From: Treponema sp.
GTDB lineage: Bacteria; Spirochaetota; Spirochaetia; Treponematales; Treponemataceae
Direction: 5' to 3'
Assembly: GCA_016293005.1 (NCBI GenBank)
Contig: JAEDFA010000001.1
Location: forward strand, 43,969 to 107,968
Length of the DNA stretch: 64,000 bases
Shown here: piece by piece, positions 42,201 to 51,500 of the stretch
How positions within the stretch are numbered: position 1 is the first letter of the stretch
How the letters are laid out: every line of letters starts with the position of its first letter
Made by a program: the position numbers and the translations under genes
Notes under the pieces: generated by a model
The model's database searches: none
Told to the model about the DNA's origin: nothing
The model's input: only the letters and a program-made list of their open reading frames with translations

Positions 42201-43641
42201 TTCATCGAAAGAACTTTTTATAAATGTTTCAAAAATCAGCGTAAATCTTTCTGAAATTTTTAGAAATCTCTCGCTTAAAAAAATCGATGTTCCTAAAGGT
42301 TTCGTGAATGGACAGATTTTGATTACGGGATTAAAAAGCGATCCTTATTTTCAGGGAAAACTTCTTGCATCTTCTGTAGAACTTTCACTTCCGCTTATTG
42401 TTTCAAACCGAATTTCTATTCCTTTTGCAAAAATAAATGTCGAGCATAATGAATTTATTCTTTTAAAAACTTCTGGAAAAGTGAAAAAAGATTATGAAAT
42501 CTTTGCCGAAGGAAAAATCGTCATGGACCGCTGGAAATTTGACCATGCGGAGGCAAATATAAGCACTTATGAAAAATATTTTCCCTGCGATTTAAATGTG
42601 AGGGTTGCGCAGTTTACGGGACTTGCAGATTTAAATCTTGATATTTATCTTGCAGACGGATTTTTAGATGTTTCAGGCGATGTAAAAGTTCAGAAAACTA
42701 AGGCAAAAGTTTTAAACAGTCAGCTTCTTCAAAAGCCACCGCGAAAAAAAACTCATATACGGACAGATTTAAATATTTTCTTAGGTCCTCATGTAAACTT
42801 TCAGTTTGATCCGATTCTTCGCTGTCTTTTTGCGCCTGATTCTGAGTTTAAGTTTAAATACAGCGAAGAAGACAGTTCTTTTTCTGTGGACGGAGTTATT
42901 GAATTAAAATCAGGAGATATTGCTTATTTAAATAGAAACTTTTATTTAAAATCTGGAACATTGAAATTCAACGAGAATGACCCGGAATTTAATCCGATTA
43001 TTTCTGTAAAAGCTGAAACAAGGGAAAAGGACGAAAACGGACACGATGTTACTATTATAATGTCGGTCGAAAATCAGAGCCTTTTAGATTTCAGTCCGGT
43101 TTTTTCTTCTATTCCTGCAAAATCTGAAACAGAAATCCGTACGCTTTTAGGTGAAATTGTAAAAGGTGACAGCGACAGCGTGACAAATCTTTTTATTGCG
43201 GCAAGCGATTACGCACTTCAGTCTCTTTTAGGTCGCAGCGTAGAAAACAAGTTGCGAGATTTTTTGAATTTTGATATATTATCAATCAGGACTTTAGTGC
43301 TTCAAAACGCATTTAAGTCTAGTTTTTTGAAAGATAAATCTCAGAATAAATCTGAGGATTTGACAATCGGTAACCTTTTAGACAATTCAACTGTTTATAT
43401 AGGTAAATATATTGGAAGTGATTTATATCTTGATGCCCTGATGCACTGGTCTTACGACGAATCAAGGCAGAATGATTTTATGACACCGGGCGGTCTTGTT
43501 TTTAAACCTGAAATTGGTCTGGAAATTGAAACTCCATTCGCTAATATCAAGTGGAAAATGGCTCCTGAGTTTACAAATGTTTTTGACAGAAAATTAGTTT
43601 CTTCAACATCTGTAACGCTTTCATGGAAATTTTCATTCTAA
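39274..43641 (+). CDS. tamB: TamB-like translocation and assembly protein
   Basis: 1455 aa from the ATG at 39274 (ACAGG upstream). The frame is open 126 bases further, but only through tmk. An N-terminal membrane anchor (residues about 9-30) is followed by a very long, repetitive beta-rich region of AsmA/TamB style. The C-terminal conserved TamB (DUF490) domain has GDIAYLNRNFYLKSGTLKF, VKAETREKDENGHDVTIIMSVEN, SETEIRTLLGEI and, at the end, STSVTLSWKFSF, a terminal beta-strand resembling an outer-membrane signal. TamB proteins bridge inner and outer membranes for protein insertion or lipid transfer. bamA follows directly, as expected. Confidence 0.88.
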   Translation: MKNFKKKDKFFIYIFLTVVLFSLLGTIPLYLKISDAIKNTIVKNIEELQEKTGLLISYDSISPSVLTGIKLNSVSFSDLESGKRIFEVNSCLLEYNLLKIFSRKPYEIFQSLVIDGLHLDFDKNTDFKIFENLKSLLSLTEKEENPKEKKIDFSNLKLNFPFDVTVKNIEINYSSFSSKYSILLRRIGFDFRQSDKSASVVIDGNVFASVNGHNYSGKFLTNGVLRENFTGSSLIFRFSNISDGDFNLARMNLLLEYTDDGFSLKTVQNNYPLFISAFFNPSTKDARLSFKTNNLTVSSLVTTSKKRELSKKLKNLSVSISLDAFTNISEKKLSYSSSGKLQYLIGTNDVFSVFYDFSGDEKEISFSSLNAESSFCKADFSGGFDFKNFSLFGFLDVKKVKLKSGLEISSEIYFDRLEKGFMAFSPQVFLGEKIFTALEIAVRPEKDSFDFDFEISDYAHEDSENPGLIEIGGSFIPKEKYFQVSLDASNLFLDSIAQTALLFVSPQKKMNLSKLKNYVFNGEFYASSDLETLTFNVPYAYAANVKSDDEFLYISIDGNNNSLKMSRCDYIKKGKKTSFQVQLDRNPGSSDFFMGLNFTLNSIPYYFTGSLMPGVLNISGDYGTNLVLYKSRKNRYDGSFSFENLPVSFGNAVFSCALDSALSFTLEDGINVQIANFSVSETTSRFKFYPKFSLKGEATSDGIILNEIIYSDIYSTLSGNSVGTWQFSKGVFEAASFEMFASSEKESVSLDFKLSNPELKEISGKTFMENLYINSQIVLNNFNLNRFSLEESENNSISASLVMAGSVNEPYIGLNVSNASVMFTGNILSTNFTAFVEDKKLSVSDFYLKYNNIELQKLSAGFDFNAFEGNAETSVFVELNEGSVTFPVKLTLFDAQKTEDSFLPKEFKAKLESHNINGSIFKNPFDFEVLALCSPEKVSFTASDYTGITGEIFKNGDLTVSAPSTSPVSFDARGNISSKELFINVSKISVNLSEIFRNLSLKKIDVPKGFVNGQILITGLKSDPYFQGKLLASSVELSLPLIVSNRISIPFAKINVEHNEFILLKTSGKVKKDYEIFAEGKIVMDRWKFDHAEANISTYEKYFPCDLNVRVAQFTGLADLNLDIYLADGFLDVSGDVKVQKTKAKVLNSQLLQKPPRKKTHIRTDLNIFLGPHVNFQFDPILRCLFAPDSEFKFKYSEEDSSFSVDGVIELKSGDIAYLNRNFYLKSGTLKFNENDPEFNPIISVKAETREKDENGHDVTIIMSVENQSLLDFSPVFSSIPAKSETEIRTLLGEIVKGDSDSVTNLFIAASDYALQSLLGRSVENKLRDFLNFDILSIRTLVLQNAFKSSFLKDKSQNKSEDLTIGNLLDNSTVYIGKYIGSDLYLDALMHWSYDESRQNDFMTPGGLVFKPEIGLEIETPFANIKWKMAPEFTNVFDRKLVSSTSVTLSWKFSF

Positions 43642-43713
43642 AATTTAAAAAATTAATTTTTTAACGCATGAAAATTTTCTTTTTTTGACGATTTTACGGT
43701 ACTTTTTAAACAT

Positions 43714-43741
43714 TTGTTTTTAAGTGCTTAGATTTTATAAA
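43714..43741 (+). promoter_or_regulatory. Candidate promoter of bamA
   Basis: TTGTTT (43714-43719), a 16-base spacer, TATAAA (43736-43741). GGAG then lies eight bases before the bamA ATG. Confidence 0.5.
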
Positions 43742-43776
43742 GGATTTTTAAATTCCTATAATTTTTTGGAGTCATT

Positions 43777-46197
43777 ATGTTTCTAAACTGGAAAAAACTT
43801 GCTAAAGTTCTTGTTTTTGTTTCCTTGATTTTTTCGGTTTCTTCTGTTTTTGCCGAAGATGAAAACTGGTTCTGGGGAAAACCTATTTCTCAGATTGCTT
43901 TTCAGGGCTTGAACAGTGTAAAAAAATCAGATGTTTTAAGCATTACAAATAATTTTATTGGGAAAAGTTTCACAGAAGATGTCTACAACGAAATGCTTGA
44001 CAGGCTTTATTCACTTGCATATTTTGAAGAAGTTGAGCCTTTTGCAAAACACGACCCTTCAAATAAAGATAAAGTTCTTCTTGTTTTCAGCGTAAAAGAA
44101 CATCCTCAAATTTCTTCCATAACTTTCCGCGGAAACAAAAAAATCAGAAATAACGAACTTCGTGAAGCGATTGCTTTAAAAGCCGGTGACATTTATATCG
44201 AAAACAATGTTCTTATGGACGAAAGGGCAATTCGCGACCTTTACATAAAAAAAGGTTACATGAATGCAAAAATTATAAATACAAAAGAAGAAACTCCATC
44301 AGGAATCGAAGTAATTTTTCAGATTAATGAAGGCGGAAGTACTGTAATTTCAAGTATTCAGTTTAAAGGAAACACTGTTGCTTCTGACAAGACTTTAAAA
44401 GGAAAACTTTCTCTAAAAGAAGCGGGATTTTTAAAAGATGGCGCTTTTCAAAAGTCAAAACTTGAAACTGACAGGCAAGCAATCGTAATGTATTATACTT
44501 CAAAAGGTTATATTGATGCGCGTGTTTTAGATGTCATTCAGGATGTCGTTTACAACGAAAAAAAAGAACGTGATGAAATGACGCTTACTTTTATAATTCA
44601 GGAAGGGGCTCAGTATACTTACAATGGAATAAAAATTACAGGAAACGAAATTTTTTCAACAGAAAAACTTGAGTCTTTTATAAAATTAAAGAAAGGTTCT
44701 GTTTTTAATCAGGTAAAATTTCAGGAAGGACTTTCAGGAATTACAAATCTTTACTACGAAAATGGTTTTATGGAAAATCAGTTTTATCCTTCTATAAATA
44801 AAGATCCAGAACGAAAAACTGTTTCTTATGACCTTGCAATTACGGAACGCTCTCGAAGTCATATCGAAAACATTATAATTAAAGGAAATACAAAAACAAA
44901 AGACAATGTAATTCTACGAGAACTTCCTTTTACATCAGGTGATGTTTTTTCACGCGACAAAGTTATGCAGGGCTTACGAAATCTTTACAATACTCAATAT
45001 TTTTCAAGTATCGTGCCGGAGCCTGTTTCAGGTTCAGAGTCAAATCTTGTTGACCTTGTAATTTCCGTAGAAGAACAGTCTACAATTTCCCTTCAGTTTG
45101 GTATGACTTTTTCCGGAATAGAAAACCCCGATGACCTTCCTATTGCGCTTTTTGCAAAATGGCAGAATTCAAATTTAAAAGGCGAAGGACGAAGCATTTC
45201 AATCGGTGCAAATGTTGCAACTACAGAACAGTCTGTTGATTTTTCTTACGGGCAGAACTGGCTTTTCAATAAACCGATTCAATTTAGCGAAAGCCTTTCG
45301 TTCAGTCATTATAATACTTCTGTCCTGACAGCATCTTTTGTAAATGGCGGATATTTAGACGATGATTATTATTATACAAAACTTCAGTCTTGGGGAGGCT
45401 CATTAAATTCTTCATTCGGAAGAAGGTGGCTTCCAAGTTTTGCAATTTTAACTGTTTCAGGCGGAATGACAAATTCTTTGTCAACAAATATTTACAACGA
45501 AAATATGTATATTCCGCTTGATCTTGGAATCAGTAAAAACGCAAACAGGCTTGGTTTAAAAAATGCGTTGTTTGCTTCAATTTCTCTTGATAACCGCGAT
45601 ATAAATTATGACCCTTCAACAGGTTGGTTCATAAATGAAAGAGTTGCCTGGTACGGTCTGATTCCGGGGCTTGAACAGGAATTTTATTTTAGGACAGATA
45701 CAAAACTTGAATCGTATTTAAAACTTTTTGATATTCCGCTTTTTAATAATTTCTGGAATTTTAAGGCAGTTCTTGCATGTTTTACTCAATTTACAGGAAT
45801 TTTCCCGGTTCCAGGTTCTCTTTTTGGAGATTCAAGCAAAGTTTACATCGACGGTATGTTTAATGCCCGCGGTTGGACTTCAATTTACAATGACCAGAAA
45901 GCAAGGGGAAAATCGATGTTCTCAAACCGTATAGAACTTAGAATTCCTATTTTTCAGGGGGTAATTGGTCTTGATGCTTTCTTTGATGCGTGTGCAGTAA
46001 AAGACACTGTTGAAAATATGTTTACGGCCTTAAAACTTGATGATTTTTATTTTAGTTTTGGCCCTGGTCTTCGTTTCCTTGTTCCTCAGTTCCCGCTTCA
46101 CCTTCTTTTTGCAAACTGTTTCCGTGTAATTGATGGAAATGTTCAGTGGGGAGAAACATGGAAATTCGTTCTTTCATTTAATATGACGAATAAATAA
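43777..46197 (+). CDS. bamA: Outer-membrane assembly factor BamA
   Basis: BamA inserts beta-barrels into the outer membrane. 806 aa. A signal peptide (VFA cleavage) is followed by five POTRA-type domains (for example ISQIAFQGLNSVKKSDVL, ISSITFRGNKKIRNNEL, ISSIQFKGNTVASDKTL, YNGIKITGNEIFSTEKL and HIENIIIKGNTKTKDNV), then a C-terminal barrel. The barrel has the conserved VYIDGMFNARGW, which looks like the BamA lid-lock (VRGF-type) motif. The last strand ends VLSFNMTNK, five residues past the expected terminal aromatic. It corresponds in order to the T. pallidum Tp92 protein. Confidence 0.94.
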   Translation: MFLNWKKLAKVLVFVSLIFSVSSVFAEDENWFWGKPISQIAFQGLNSVKKSDVLSITNNFIGKSFTEDVYNEMLDRLYSLAYFEEVEPFAKHDPSNKDKVLLVFSVKEHPQISSITFRGNKKIRNNELREAIALKAGDIYIENNVLMDERAIRDLYIKKGYMNAKIINTKEETPSGIEVIFQINEGGSTVISSIQFKGNTVASDKTLKGKLSLKEAGFLKDGAFQKSKLETDRQAIVMYYTSKGYIDARVLDVIQDVVYNEKKERDEMTLTFIIQEGAQYTYNGIKITGNEIFSTEKLESFIKLKKGSVFNQVKFQEGLSGITNLYYENGFMENQFYPSINKDPERKTVSYDLAITERSRSHIENIIIKGNTKTKDNVILRELPFTSGDVFSRDKVMQGLRNLYNTQYFSSIVPEPVSGSESNLVDLVISVEEQSTISLQFGMTFSGIENPDDLPIALFAKWQNSNLKGEGRSISIGANVATTEQSVDFSYGQNWLFNKPIQFSESLSFSHYNTSVLTASFVNGGYLDDDYYYTKLQSWGGSLNSSFGRRWLPSFAILTVSGGMTNSLSTNIYNENMYIPLDLGISKNANRLGLKNALFASISLDNRDINYDPSTGWFINERVAWYGLIPGLEQEFYFRTDTKLESYLKLFDIPLFNNFWNFKAVLACFTQFTGIFPVPGSLFGDSSKVYIDGMFNARGWTSIYNDQKARGKSMFSNRIELRIPIFQGVIGLDAFFDACAVKDTVENMFTALKLDDFYFSFGPGLRFLVPQFPLHLLFANCFRVIDGNVQWGETWKFVLSFNMTNK

Positions 46198-46219
46198 TTA
46201 TAATTTCTGGAGGAATAAA

Positions 46220-46741
46220 GTGAAAGTTTCATTGAAAGTCTTAATTTCTTTTTTAATAGTTTTTTTATCTCAAGGTGTTTTTGCCCAGCAGATTACAAAA
46301 TTCGGTGTAGTTGATACTGCGCGCGTTTATAATGCGTACTTCAGGGATTCAGCTGCCGTCAGAAATTACGAAAAGAAAAAGTCAGAATTTCAGGAAGAAA
46401 TCAACAAGCGAACCGAAGAAATCCGTAACCTTCAGTCTAAAAAAGTTGAATACGAAAAAAATGACAATGAAGCAATGGCTTTAAGGACTCAAGCGGAGAT
46501 TACTAAAAAATCAGATTTTCTTCTTGAATATACTTCAGCAAAAAATGTGGAACTCGAGTCAATGCAAAAATCGATGCAAAGTTCTGATGCTTTCAATAAA
46601 AAACTTTCCGAAACTCTTGCAAAAATAGCAGAAAGTGAAGGTTACAGTATGATTTTAAGCCTTCAGCAGGCGAACGCAATTTTGTGGTATTCAAATTCTG
46701 TAGACATTACAGATCAGATTATAAAAAGACTGGGGTTATAA
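46220..46741 (+). CDS. skp: OmpH/Skp-family periplasmic chaperone
   Basis: 173 aa with a signal peptide ending VFAQ. FGVVDTARVYNAYFRDS is the Skp/OmpH N-terminal strand, followed by a long charged coiled coil (the chaperone arms) and a C-terminal strand with YSMILSL. Skp carries unfolded outer-membrane proteins across the periplasm to BamA, which lies directly upstream. It begins with GTG (46220), with GGAGG eight bases upstream. Confidence 0.9.
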   Translation: MKVSLKVLISFLIVFLSQGVFAQQITKFGVVDTARVYNAYFRDSAAVRNYEKKKSEFQEEINKRTEEIRNLQSKKVEYEKNDNEAMALRTQAEITKKSDFLLEYTSAKNVELESMQKSMQSSDAFNKKLSETLAKIAESEGYSMILSLQQANAILWYSNSVDITDQIIKRLGL

Positions 46742-46744
46742 AAA

Positions 46745-49336
46745 ATGGAGCAGGGAAAGCCGCTTACTCCTTTAATGGTTCAGTATAATTCAATTAAGAG
46801 TAAGTATAAAAATGAAGTCCTGTTTTTTAGGCTTGGTGATTTTTATGAAATGTTCGATGATGATGCAGTTGAGGTCTCAAGGCTTTTAAACCTTACATTG
46901 ACGCACCGAAGCGATTCTAAAATGTGCGGCATTCCCTATCATGCGGCAAAAGTTTATATAGCCCGGCTTTTACGACTTGGGAAAAAAATCGTAATCTGCG
47001 AGCAGGTTCCTGAAACAATCGGCGGAAAGGGAATTGCAGAGCGCAAGGTTACAGAAATTATAACTCCTGGAACTGCTTTAGAAAGTGAATATCTTGACGG
47101 AAAAGTCAATAATTTTCTTGCTGCTTTCTGCGTTACTCCTAAAGGCTGTGGTTTTGCTTTTATTGATGTTACGACTTCGGCGTTTATGGCAACTTCGTTT
47201 CCTGCATCTTCTCTGGCTGAAAATTTTTCAAAGGAACTTTCGCGTGTTCTTCCAAGGGAACTTTTGCTTCCATCATCGTTAAAAAATAATGAATCGGTTC
47301 AAAATGCGCTTTCCTTTTATACCGAAATGGCTGTTTCTTATTATCCTGATTGGGATTTTAACCTTGAATTTTCATATAAAAAACTTTGCCGCCAGTTTTC
47401 AACTGCAAATTTGAAATCGTTTTCACTTATAGAATCTTCACCGGAAGTCGTTCCTGCGGGTTTTCTTTTAGATTATCTTGAAAAAACTACAAATTCAAAA
47501 ATTCCGCACATAAAAGAAATAAAAATTTTCAAAGACGAGCAGTATCTTATGATAGATGATTCTTCAAGGCGTAATCTTGAAATCGTAAGCAATTTGCGCG
47601 ATGGTTCAAAGAATTTCAGTCTTTTTGAATGTGTGGATTTTACTAAAACTGCAATGGGCTCAAGGCTTTTACGCTCATGGCTTTTGTACCCTTTAGTAGA
47701 CATAAAAAAAATAAACGCCCGCCTTTCAAATGTTGAATATTTTGTAAATGAATCTCTTCTGCGCGAAAAACTGTCTTTTATTCTTTCAAATATTCTTGAC
47801 ATCGAACGCCTTGCAAGTCGAATCTCGATGGAAAAAGCTCATCCTAAAGATCTTGTTGCGTTAAAGCAAAGTTTGAATGAAGTTTTTAAAATCGAAAATG
47901 AACTTTCTTCTTCAAACATTCATTTTTCAGATTTAAGTGATGCAAAAATGATTGCTGAGCTTATCGAAAAATCAATTTTAGATGAACCTTCAACTCAGAT
48001 TACGGACGGAGGAATCATAAAACCGCTTTGGTCGGAGGAATTAGACCGTTTAAGAAAAATTCATGACAATTTTGATTCAATTTTAAGCGATTATGAAGAA
48101 GAAGAAAAGAAAAATACAGGAATTTCAAACCTTAAAATAAAATATACAAAGGCATTTGGTTATTATATCGAAGTCAGCAAAGGAAAACTCGCTTCGGTTC
48201 CTTCCCATTTTATTCTTAGGAGAGCTCTTGTAAACGGTGACAGGTACACGACTGTTCGTCTTCAGGAACTTGAGCAGGAGTTAAATCATTCTGGTGTTCA
48301 GGTTCTTGAAACTGAAAGGGATTTGTTCCTTGAAATCAGGGGAAAACTTCAAAATTTCGTTCAGTATCTTATAAATATTGCAGAAGAAGTTGCATACATT
48401 GACTGCATTTTATCGTATTCTTCCGCCGCCGTTACACATTCATGGTGCAAGCCGAATCTTTTAGAATCAGGCGGTTTTGAAATTGTAAAAGGTCGTCATC
48501 CTGTCGTTGAAAATCATCTTCCGTCAGGCGAATTTGTTCCTAATGATCTTGAACTTTTTTCTTATACAGAAGAAAAACCGTTTTTTGCTTTGATTACAGG
48601 TCCTAACATGGCTGGAAAAAGCACTTTCTTGAGGCAGACTGCTCTTATTTCGCTTCTTGCACAGTCAGGTTCTTTTGTTCCAGCTTCTAAGGCAACTTTG
48701 TCTTTGGTAGATAAAATTTTCTGCCGTGTAGGTGCAAGCGACAATCTTGCAAAAGGCGAGTCAACTTTTTTAGTCGAAATGAACGAAACTGCCAGAATTT
48801 TAAGATCGGCAACTGAAAAATCTCTTGTAATAATGGATGAAGTCGGTCGCGGGACATCTACTGAAGACGGACTTGCAATCGCATGGGCTGTCTGCGAACA
48901 CCTTCTTGATAATGTAAAATCGAAAACGCTTTTTGCAACTCATTATCACGAACTTACGCGTCTTAATCATAAATTTATAAAATTTTTGTGCATGCAGGTA
49001 GATGAGTCCGGCGGTTCTGTAGTTTTTTTGCGAAAAGTAAAAGAAGGTTCTTCCCAAAACAGTTACGGTCTTCATGTTGCTCGTCTTGCCGGTCTTCCTG
49101 AAATTGTCGTAAATCGCGCGCAAAAAATCCTTGATGCAATTCAGGATAAAACTTCGGAGAATCTTGAAAAAATTTCAAAAGTGCCGGAAACTTCCTCTTT
49201 AAAAACTCAAGCGGGTCTTTTTAGCGATGAGGAAATCATTTTAGACGAAATTCTTTCTTCTTCACCAGATGAAATTAAACCTATTGACGCGCTTCAGATG
49301 ATTTCACGATGGAAAAAGACTTTAAGCGGAAGATAA
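46745..49336 (+). CDS. mutS: DNA mismatch repair protein MutS
   Basis: 863 aa. The N-terminal mismatch-binding region has the Phe-X-Glu motif in FFRLGDFYEMFDDDAV. The clamp and lever domains have KYTKAFGYYIEVSK, and the ATPase domain has Walker A TGPNMAGKSTFLRQTA, Walker B in LVIMDEVGRGTSTEDG, and THYHEL. GGGG precedes the ATG, three bases after skp. The linkage to outer-membrane genes is conserved in treponemes as I recall. Confidence 0.97.
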   Translation: MEQGKPLTPLMVQYNSIKSKYKNEVLFFRLGDFYEMFDDDAVEVSRLLNLTLTHRSDSKMCGIPYHAAKVYIARLLRLGKKIVICEQVPETIGGKGIAERKVTEIITPGTALESEYLDGKVNNFLAAFCVTPKGCGFAFIDVTTSAFMATSFPASSLAENFSKELSRVLPRELLLPSSLKNNESVQNALSFYTEMAVSYYPDWDFNLEFSYKKLCRQFSTANLKSFSLIESSPEVVPAGFLLDYLEKTTNSKIPHIKEIKIFKDEQYLMIDDSSRRNLEIVSNLRDGSKNFSLFECVDFTKTAMGSRLLRSWLLYPLVDIKKINARLSNVEYFVNESLLREKLSFILSNILDIERLASRISMEKAHPKDLVALKQSLNEVFKIENELSSSNIHFSDLSDAKMIAELIEKSILDEPSTQITDGGIIKPLWSEELDRLRKIHDNFDSILSDYEEEEKKNTGISNLKIKYTKAFGYYIEVSKGKLASVPSHFILRRALVNGDRYTTVRLQELEQELNHSGVQVLETERDLFLEIRGKLQNFVQYLINIAEEVAYIDCILSYSSAAVTHSWCKPNLLESGGFEIVKGRHPVVENHLPSGEFVPNDLELFSYTEEKPFFALITGPNMAGKSTFLRQTALISLLAQSGSFVPASKATLSLVDKIFCRVGASDNLAKGESTFLVEMNETARILRSATEKSLVIMDEVGRGTSTEDGLAIAWAVCEHLLDNVKSKTLFATHYHELTRLNHKFIKFLCMQVDESGGSVVFLRKVKEGSSQNSYGLHVARLAGLPEIVVNRAQKILDAIQDKTSENLEKISKVPETSSLKTQAGLFSDEEIILDEILSSSPDEIKPIDALQMISRWKKTLSGR

Positions 49337-49448
49337 AAGTTTATAAGGGCTGTTATATTTTCATTAATTTCTTAAAATATTACAAAATATTATAATTTTT
49401 TTTTGATTTTCATTTCCGAAACTGAAAATTTTCGCATATATAATATAT

Positions 49449-50201
49449 ATGAAAAGATTTGTTTTTTTAGCAGGCTTTTATATTTTAAAAATTATCCGTG
49501 CGTTTTTCTCACTTTTCAATGAAAAATCATCTTGCGAAATCTGTTCAGGAAGCGCTTCGTTTGATATGATGGTTTGTAAAAAGTGTTATTGCAAGTTTCT
49601 TGATGTAAAACTCAATACGGAAAATATTTGTTCGGTCTGTGGGAAAAATTTGATTTCAGAAGATGTCATTTGCCTTGAGTGCCGCGAAAACAAAATTTTA
49701 AAATCTTGTGATAAAGTTTTCCCGATTTTTCCATACATTTTATGGAACAAAAAACTTCTTCTTCGCTGGAAAATAAACGGAGAAAGACAGTTTTCAACTT
49801 TTTTTGCAAAAGTTGTCTATAAACGGCTTTGTGAAATAAAAGAAATAACAGGTTTTTTTGCTGTTGTGCCAGTTCCGCCTCGAAAAGGAAAAATGCGTGA
49901 AAAAGGCTGGGATCAAATAAGTGAGCTTTCAAGACTTTTAAAATATGTTTACGGAATGAAAGTTGTTTCAATGCTTGAAAGAGTAAGTTATGTTCAGCAG
50001 AAAAAACTTGACAGGCTTGAGCGTCTTGGAACTATAAACCGCTCGTATGTTCTTAAAAAAAAATTAAAAGAAATTCCCGAAAGAGCTGTAATCATCGACG
50101 ATGTTCTTACAACTGGCGCAACAATCGAAAGCTGTTCTTTTCTTTTAAAAAAAGCTGGAGTAAAAGAAGTTTATGCAGTTTCCATATTTGCAGTTTCATA
50201 A
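49449..50201 (+). CDS. comF: ComF-family protein
   Basis: 250 aa. The N-terminal part has four-cysteine zinc-ribbon pairs (CEICSGS... CKKC and CSVCGKN... CLEC). The C-terminal phosphoribosyltransferase-like domain has AVIIDDVLTTGATI and VPVPPRKGKMREKGWDQ, the ComF signature. ComF is needed for DNA uptake in naturally competent bacteria but is also common in others. The ATG lies four bases after TATAAT (49439-49444) with no Shine-Dalgarno. Confidence 0.88.
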   Translation: MKRFVFLAGFYILKIIRAFFSLFNEKSSCEICSGSASFDMMVCKKCYCKFLDVKLNTENICSVCGKNLISEDVICLECRENKILKSCDKVFPIFPYILWNKKLLLRWKINGERQFSTFFAKVVYKRLCEIKEITGFFAVVPVPPRKGKMREKGWDQISELSRLLKYVYGMKVVSMLERVSYVQQKKLDRLERLGTINRSYVLKKKLKEIPERAVIIDDVLTTGATIESCSFLLKKAGVKEVYAVSIFAVS

Positions 50202-50330
50202 GGCATTTAAAAGATGAATAGATGGAAAAATTTATAGAAACTTTCTTTTTGCTTTCGATAAGATGTTTTTACGACTTTTAAAAGGAATGTCTTATAATTC
50301 TAAAAGCCGGTTACAAAAAATTCTTGTATG

Positions 50331-50359
50331 TTGCAAAATGAACATTTTAAAGGTAAAAT
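50331..50359 (+). promoter_or_regulatory. Sigma-70 promoter of the DegT-like gene, leaderless layout
   Basis: TTGCAA (50331-50336), 17 bases, TAAAAT (50354-50359), then six bases to the ATG at 50366. AAGG (50350-50353) lies inside the promoter, so it would not be in the mRNA. Confidence 0.65.
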
Positions 50360-50365
50360 TGAAAT

Positions 50366-51499
50366 ATGATACAGACTTACAGTACAACAATCAGAAGAAA
50401 AGAAATGGACGCAGTTTTAACATGTATGGTCGATGAAAAAATCGGTCCTGGAGAGTTAAATCTTCGTTTTTTGTCCTCAGTAAAAGAATTTTTTAACTGT
50501 GATGGTGCAGTTGCTCTACGAAGTCCGCACATGGCTTTAAAATATGCTTTACGAGCCCTGGAGTTTAATAAAACAGATAAAGTAATGATTTCTTCACTTG
50601 CACCTTCCTGGCATTATACTTCACTTGTAGATTTGGGATACGATGTGCTTGTTCTTGATGTAAATGAAAATACAGGTCTTGTAACTCCAGAAATCGTATC
50701 TAAAGGTATAGAAGACGGTGGAAAACTTCTTCTTTTGCATGAAACAAATGGAATTCTTCCTGATTTTTTAAACTTAATGGCTTTAAATATTCCCATAATT
50801 GAAGATATAAGTCAGTCTGCAGGTTCTGTTTATTCTTTTGAAAACCCAGATGCTCCTTGCGGAATTGAAAAACGAAAGGCTGGCCTTTTTGGACTTTATA
50901 CAATTCTTTCTCTGGAAGAAAAAGATGTTTTGACTTCAGGCGGCGGTTCGGTTTTGATGGCTCCAAAAAGAAAAGAATGGTCTATGCTAAAAAAATATAC
51001 AGACGAAATTTCAAAAGTTGAACTTCTTCCCGACATAAATTGCGCACTTGCATGGATTCAGTTAAAAGAATTTCCAAAAAACGAAATGATTCGAAAAGAA
51101 ATTTACAATATTTATTACCGTGCAAGCTTTTCTGGAAAGCATAAGGTTTTTATCCGCAGTAAAAAATCAGATTCAAATCTTGAAAATGTTTCAATGGATT
51201 CTTCTGATTCAGAAAATGAAAAAGAAAAAATTCAAAAAGACTTGAGTTCAACTGTTTCTAATTTTCCGCTGATTCTTTCAAGTCCGTATAAAGATGTCAA
51301 AATGTATGCGCAAAAAAAAGAAATTCAGATTTCGCAGACTTTTGAAGATTCTGTCATCGCCTTAAAGCAGGAAGAACTTTCTTCATCATGCATCAAGGCA
51401 AAATCGCTTTATTTAAGGTGTGCAGATTTTCCTCTTTATCCGCGTCTTTCTCATTCTCAAGTTGCAAAAATTGCTAAAATTTTAGGAACTTTACCATAA
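50366..51499 (+). CDS. DegT/DnrJ/EryC1-like PLP-dependent protein
   Basis: 377 aa, fold type I. DGAVALRSPHMALKYALRAL, the Asp/Gln motif in PIIEDISQSAG, and the region SLEEKDVLTSGGG match DegT sugar aminotransferases. The candidate PLP lysine (K in EEKDV) is present, but the following GEGG-type motif reads SGGG. Around residue 275 there is a Ser/Asp/Glu-rich insertion (NVSMDSSDSENEKEK) absent from typical members. No sugar-nucleotide genes are beside it; nadK follows one base after the stop, so it is part of the nadK-recN operon. The substrate is unknown. Confidence 0.75.
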   Translation: MIQTYSTTIRRKEMDAVLTCMVDEKIGPGELNLRFLSSVKEFFNCDGAVALRSPHMALKYALRALEFNKTDKVMISSLAPSWHYTSLVDLGYDVLVLDVNENTGLVTPEIVSKGIEDGGKLLLLHETNGILPDFLNLMALNIPIIEDISQSAGSVYSFENPDAPCGIEKRKAGLFGLYTILSLEEKDVLTSGGGSVLMAPKRKEWSMLKKYTDEISKVELLPDINCALAWIQLKEFPKNEMIRKEIYNIYYRASFSGKHKVFIRSKKSDSNLENVSMDSSDSENEKEKIQKDLSSTVSNFPLILSSPYKDVKMYAQKKEIQISQTFEDSVIALKQEELSSSCIKAKSLYLRCADFPLYPRLSHSQVAKIAKILGTLP

Positions 51500-51500
51500 A

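Noticed and set aside
49365..49400. Near-direct repeat AAATATTA in the mutS-comF gap
   Set aside because: Two copies only in extremely AT-rich sequence; no iteron or CRISPR pattern.
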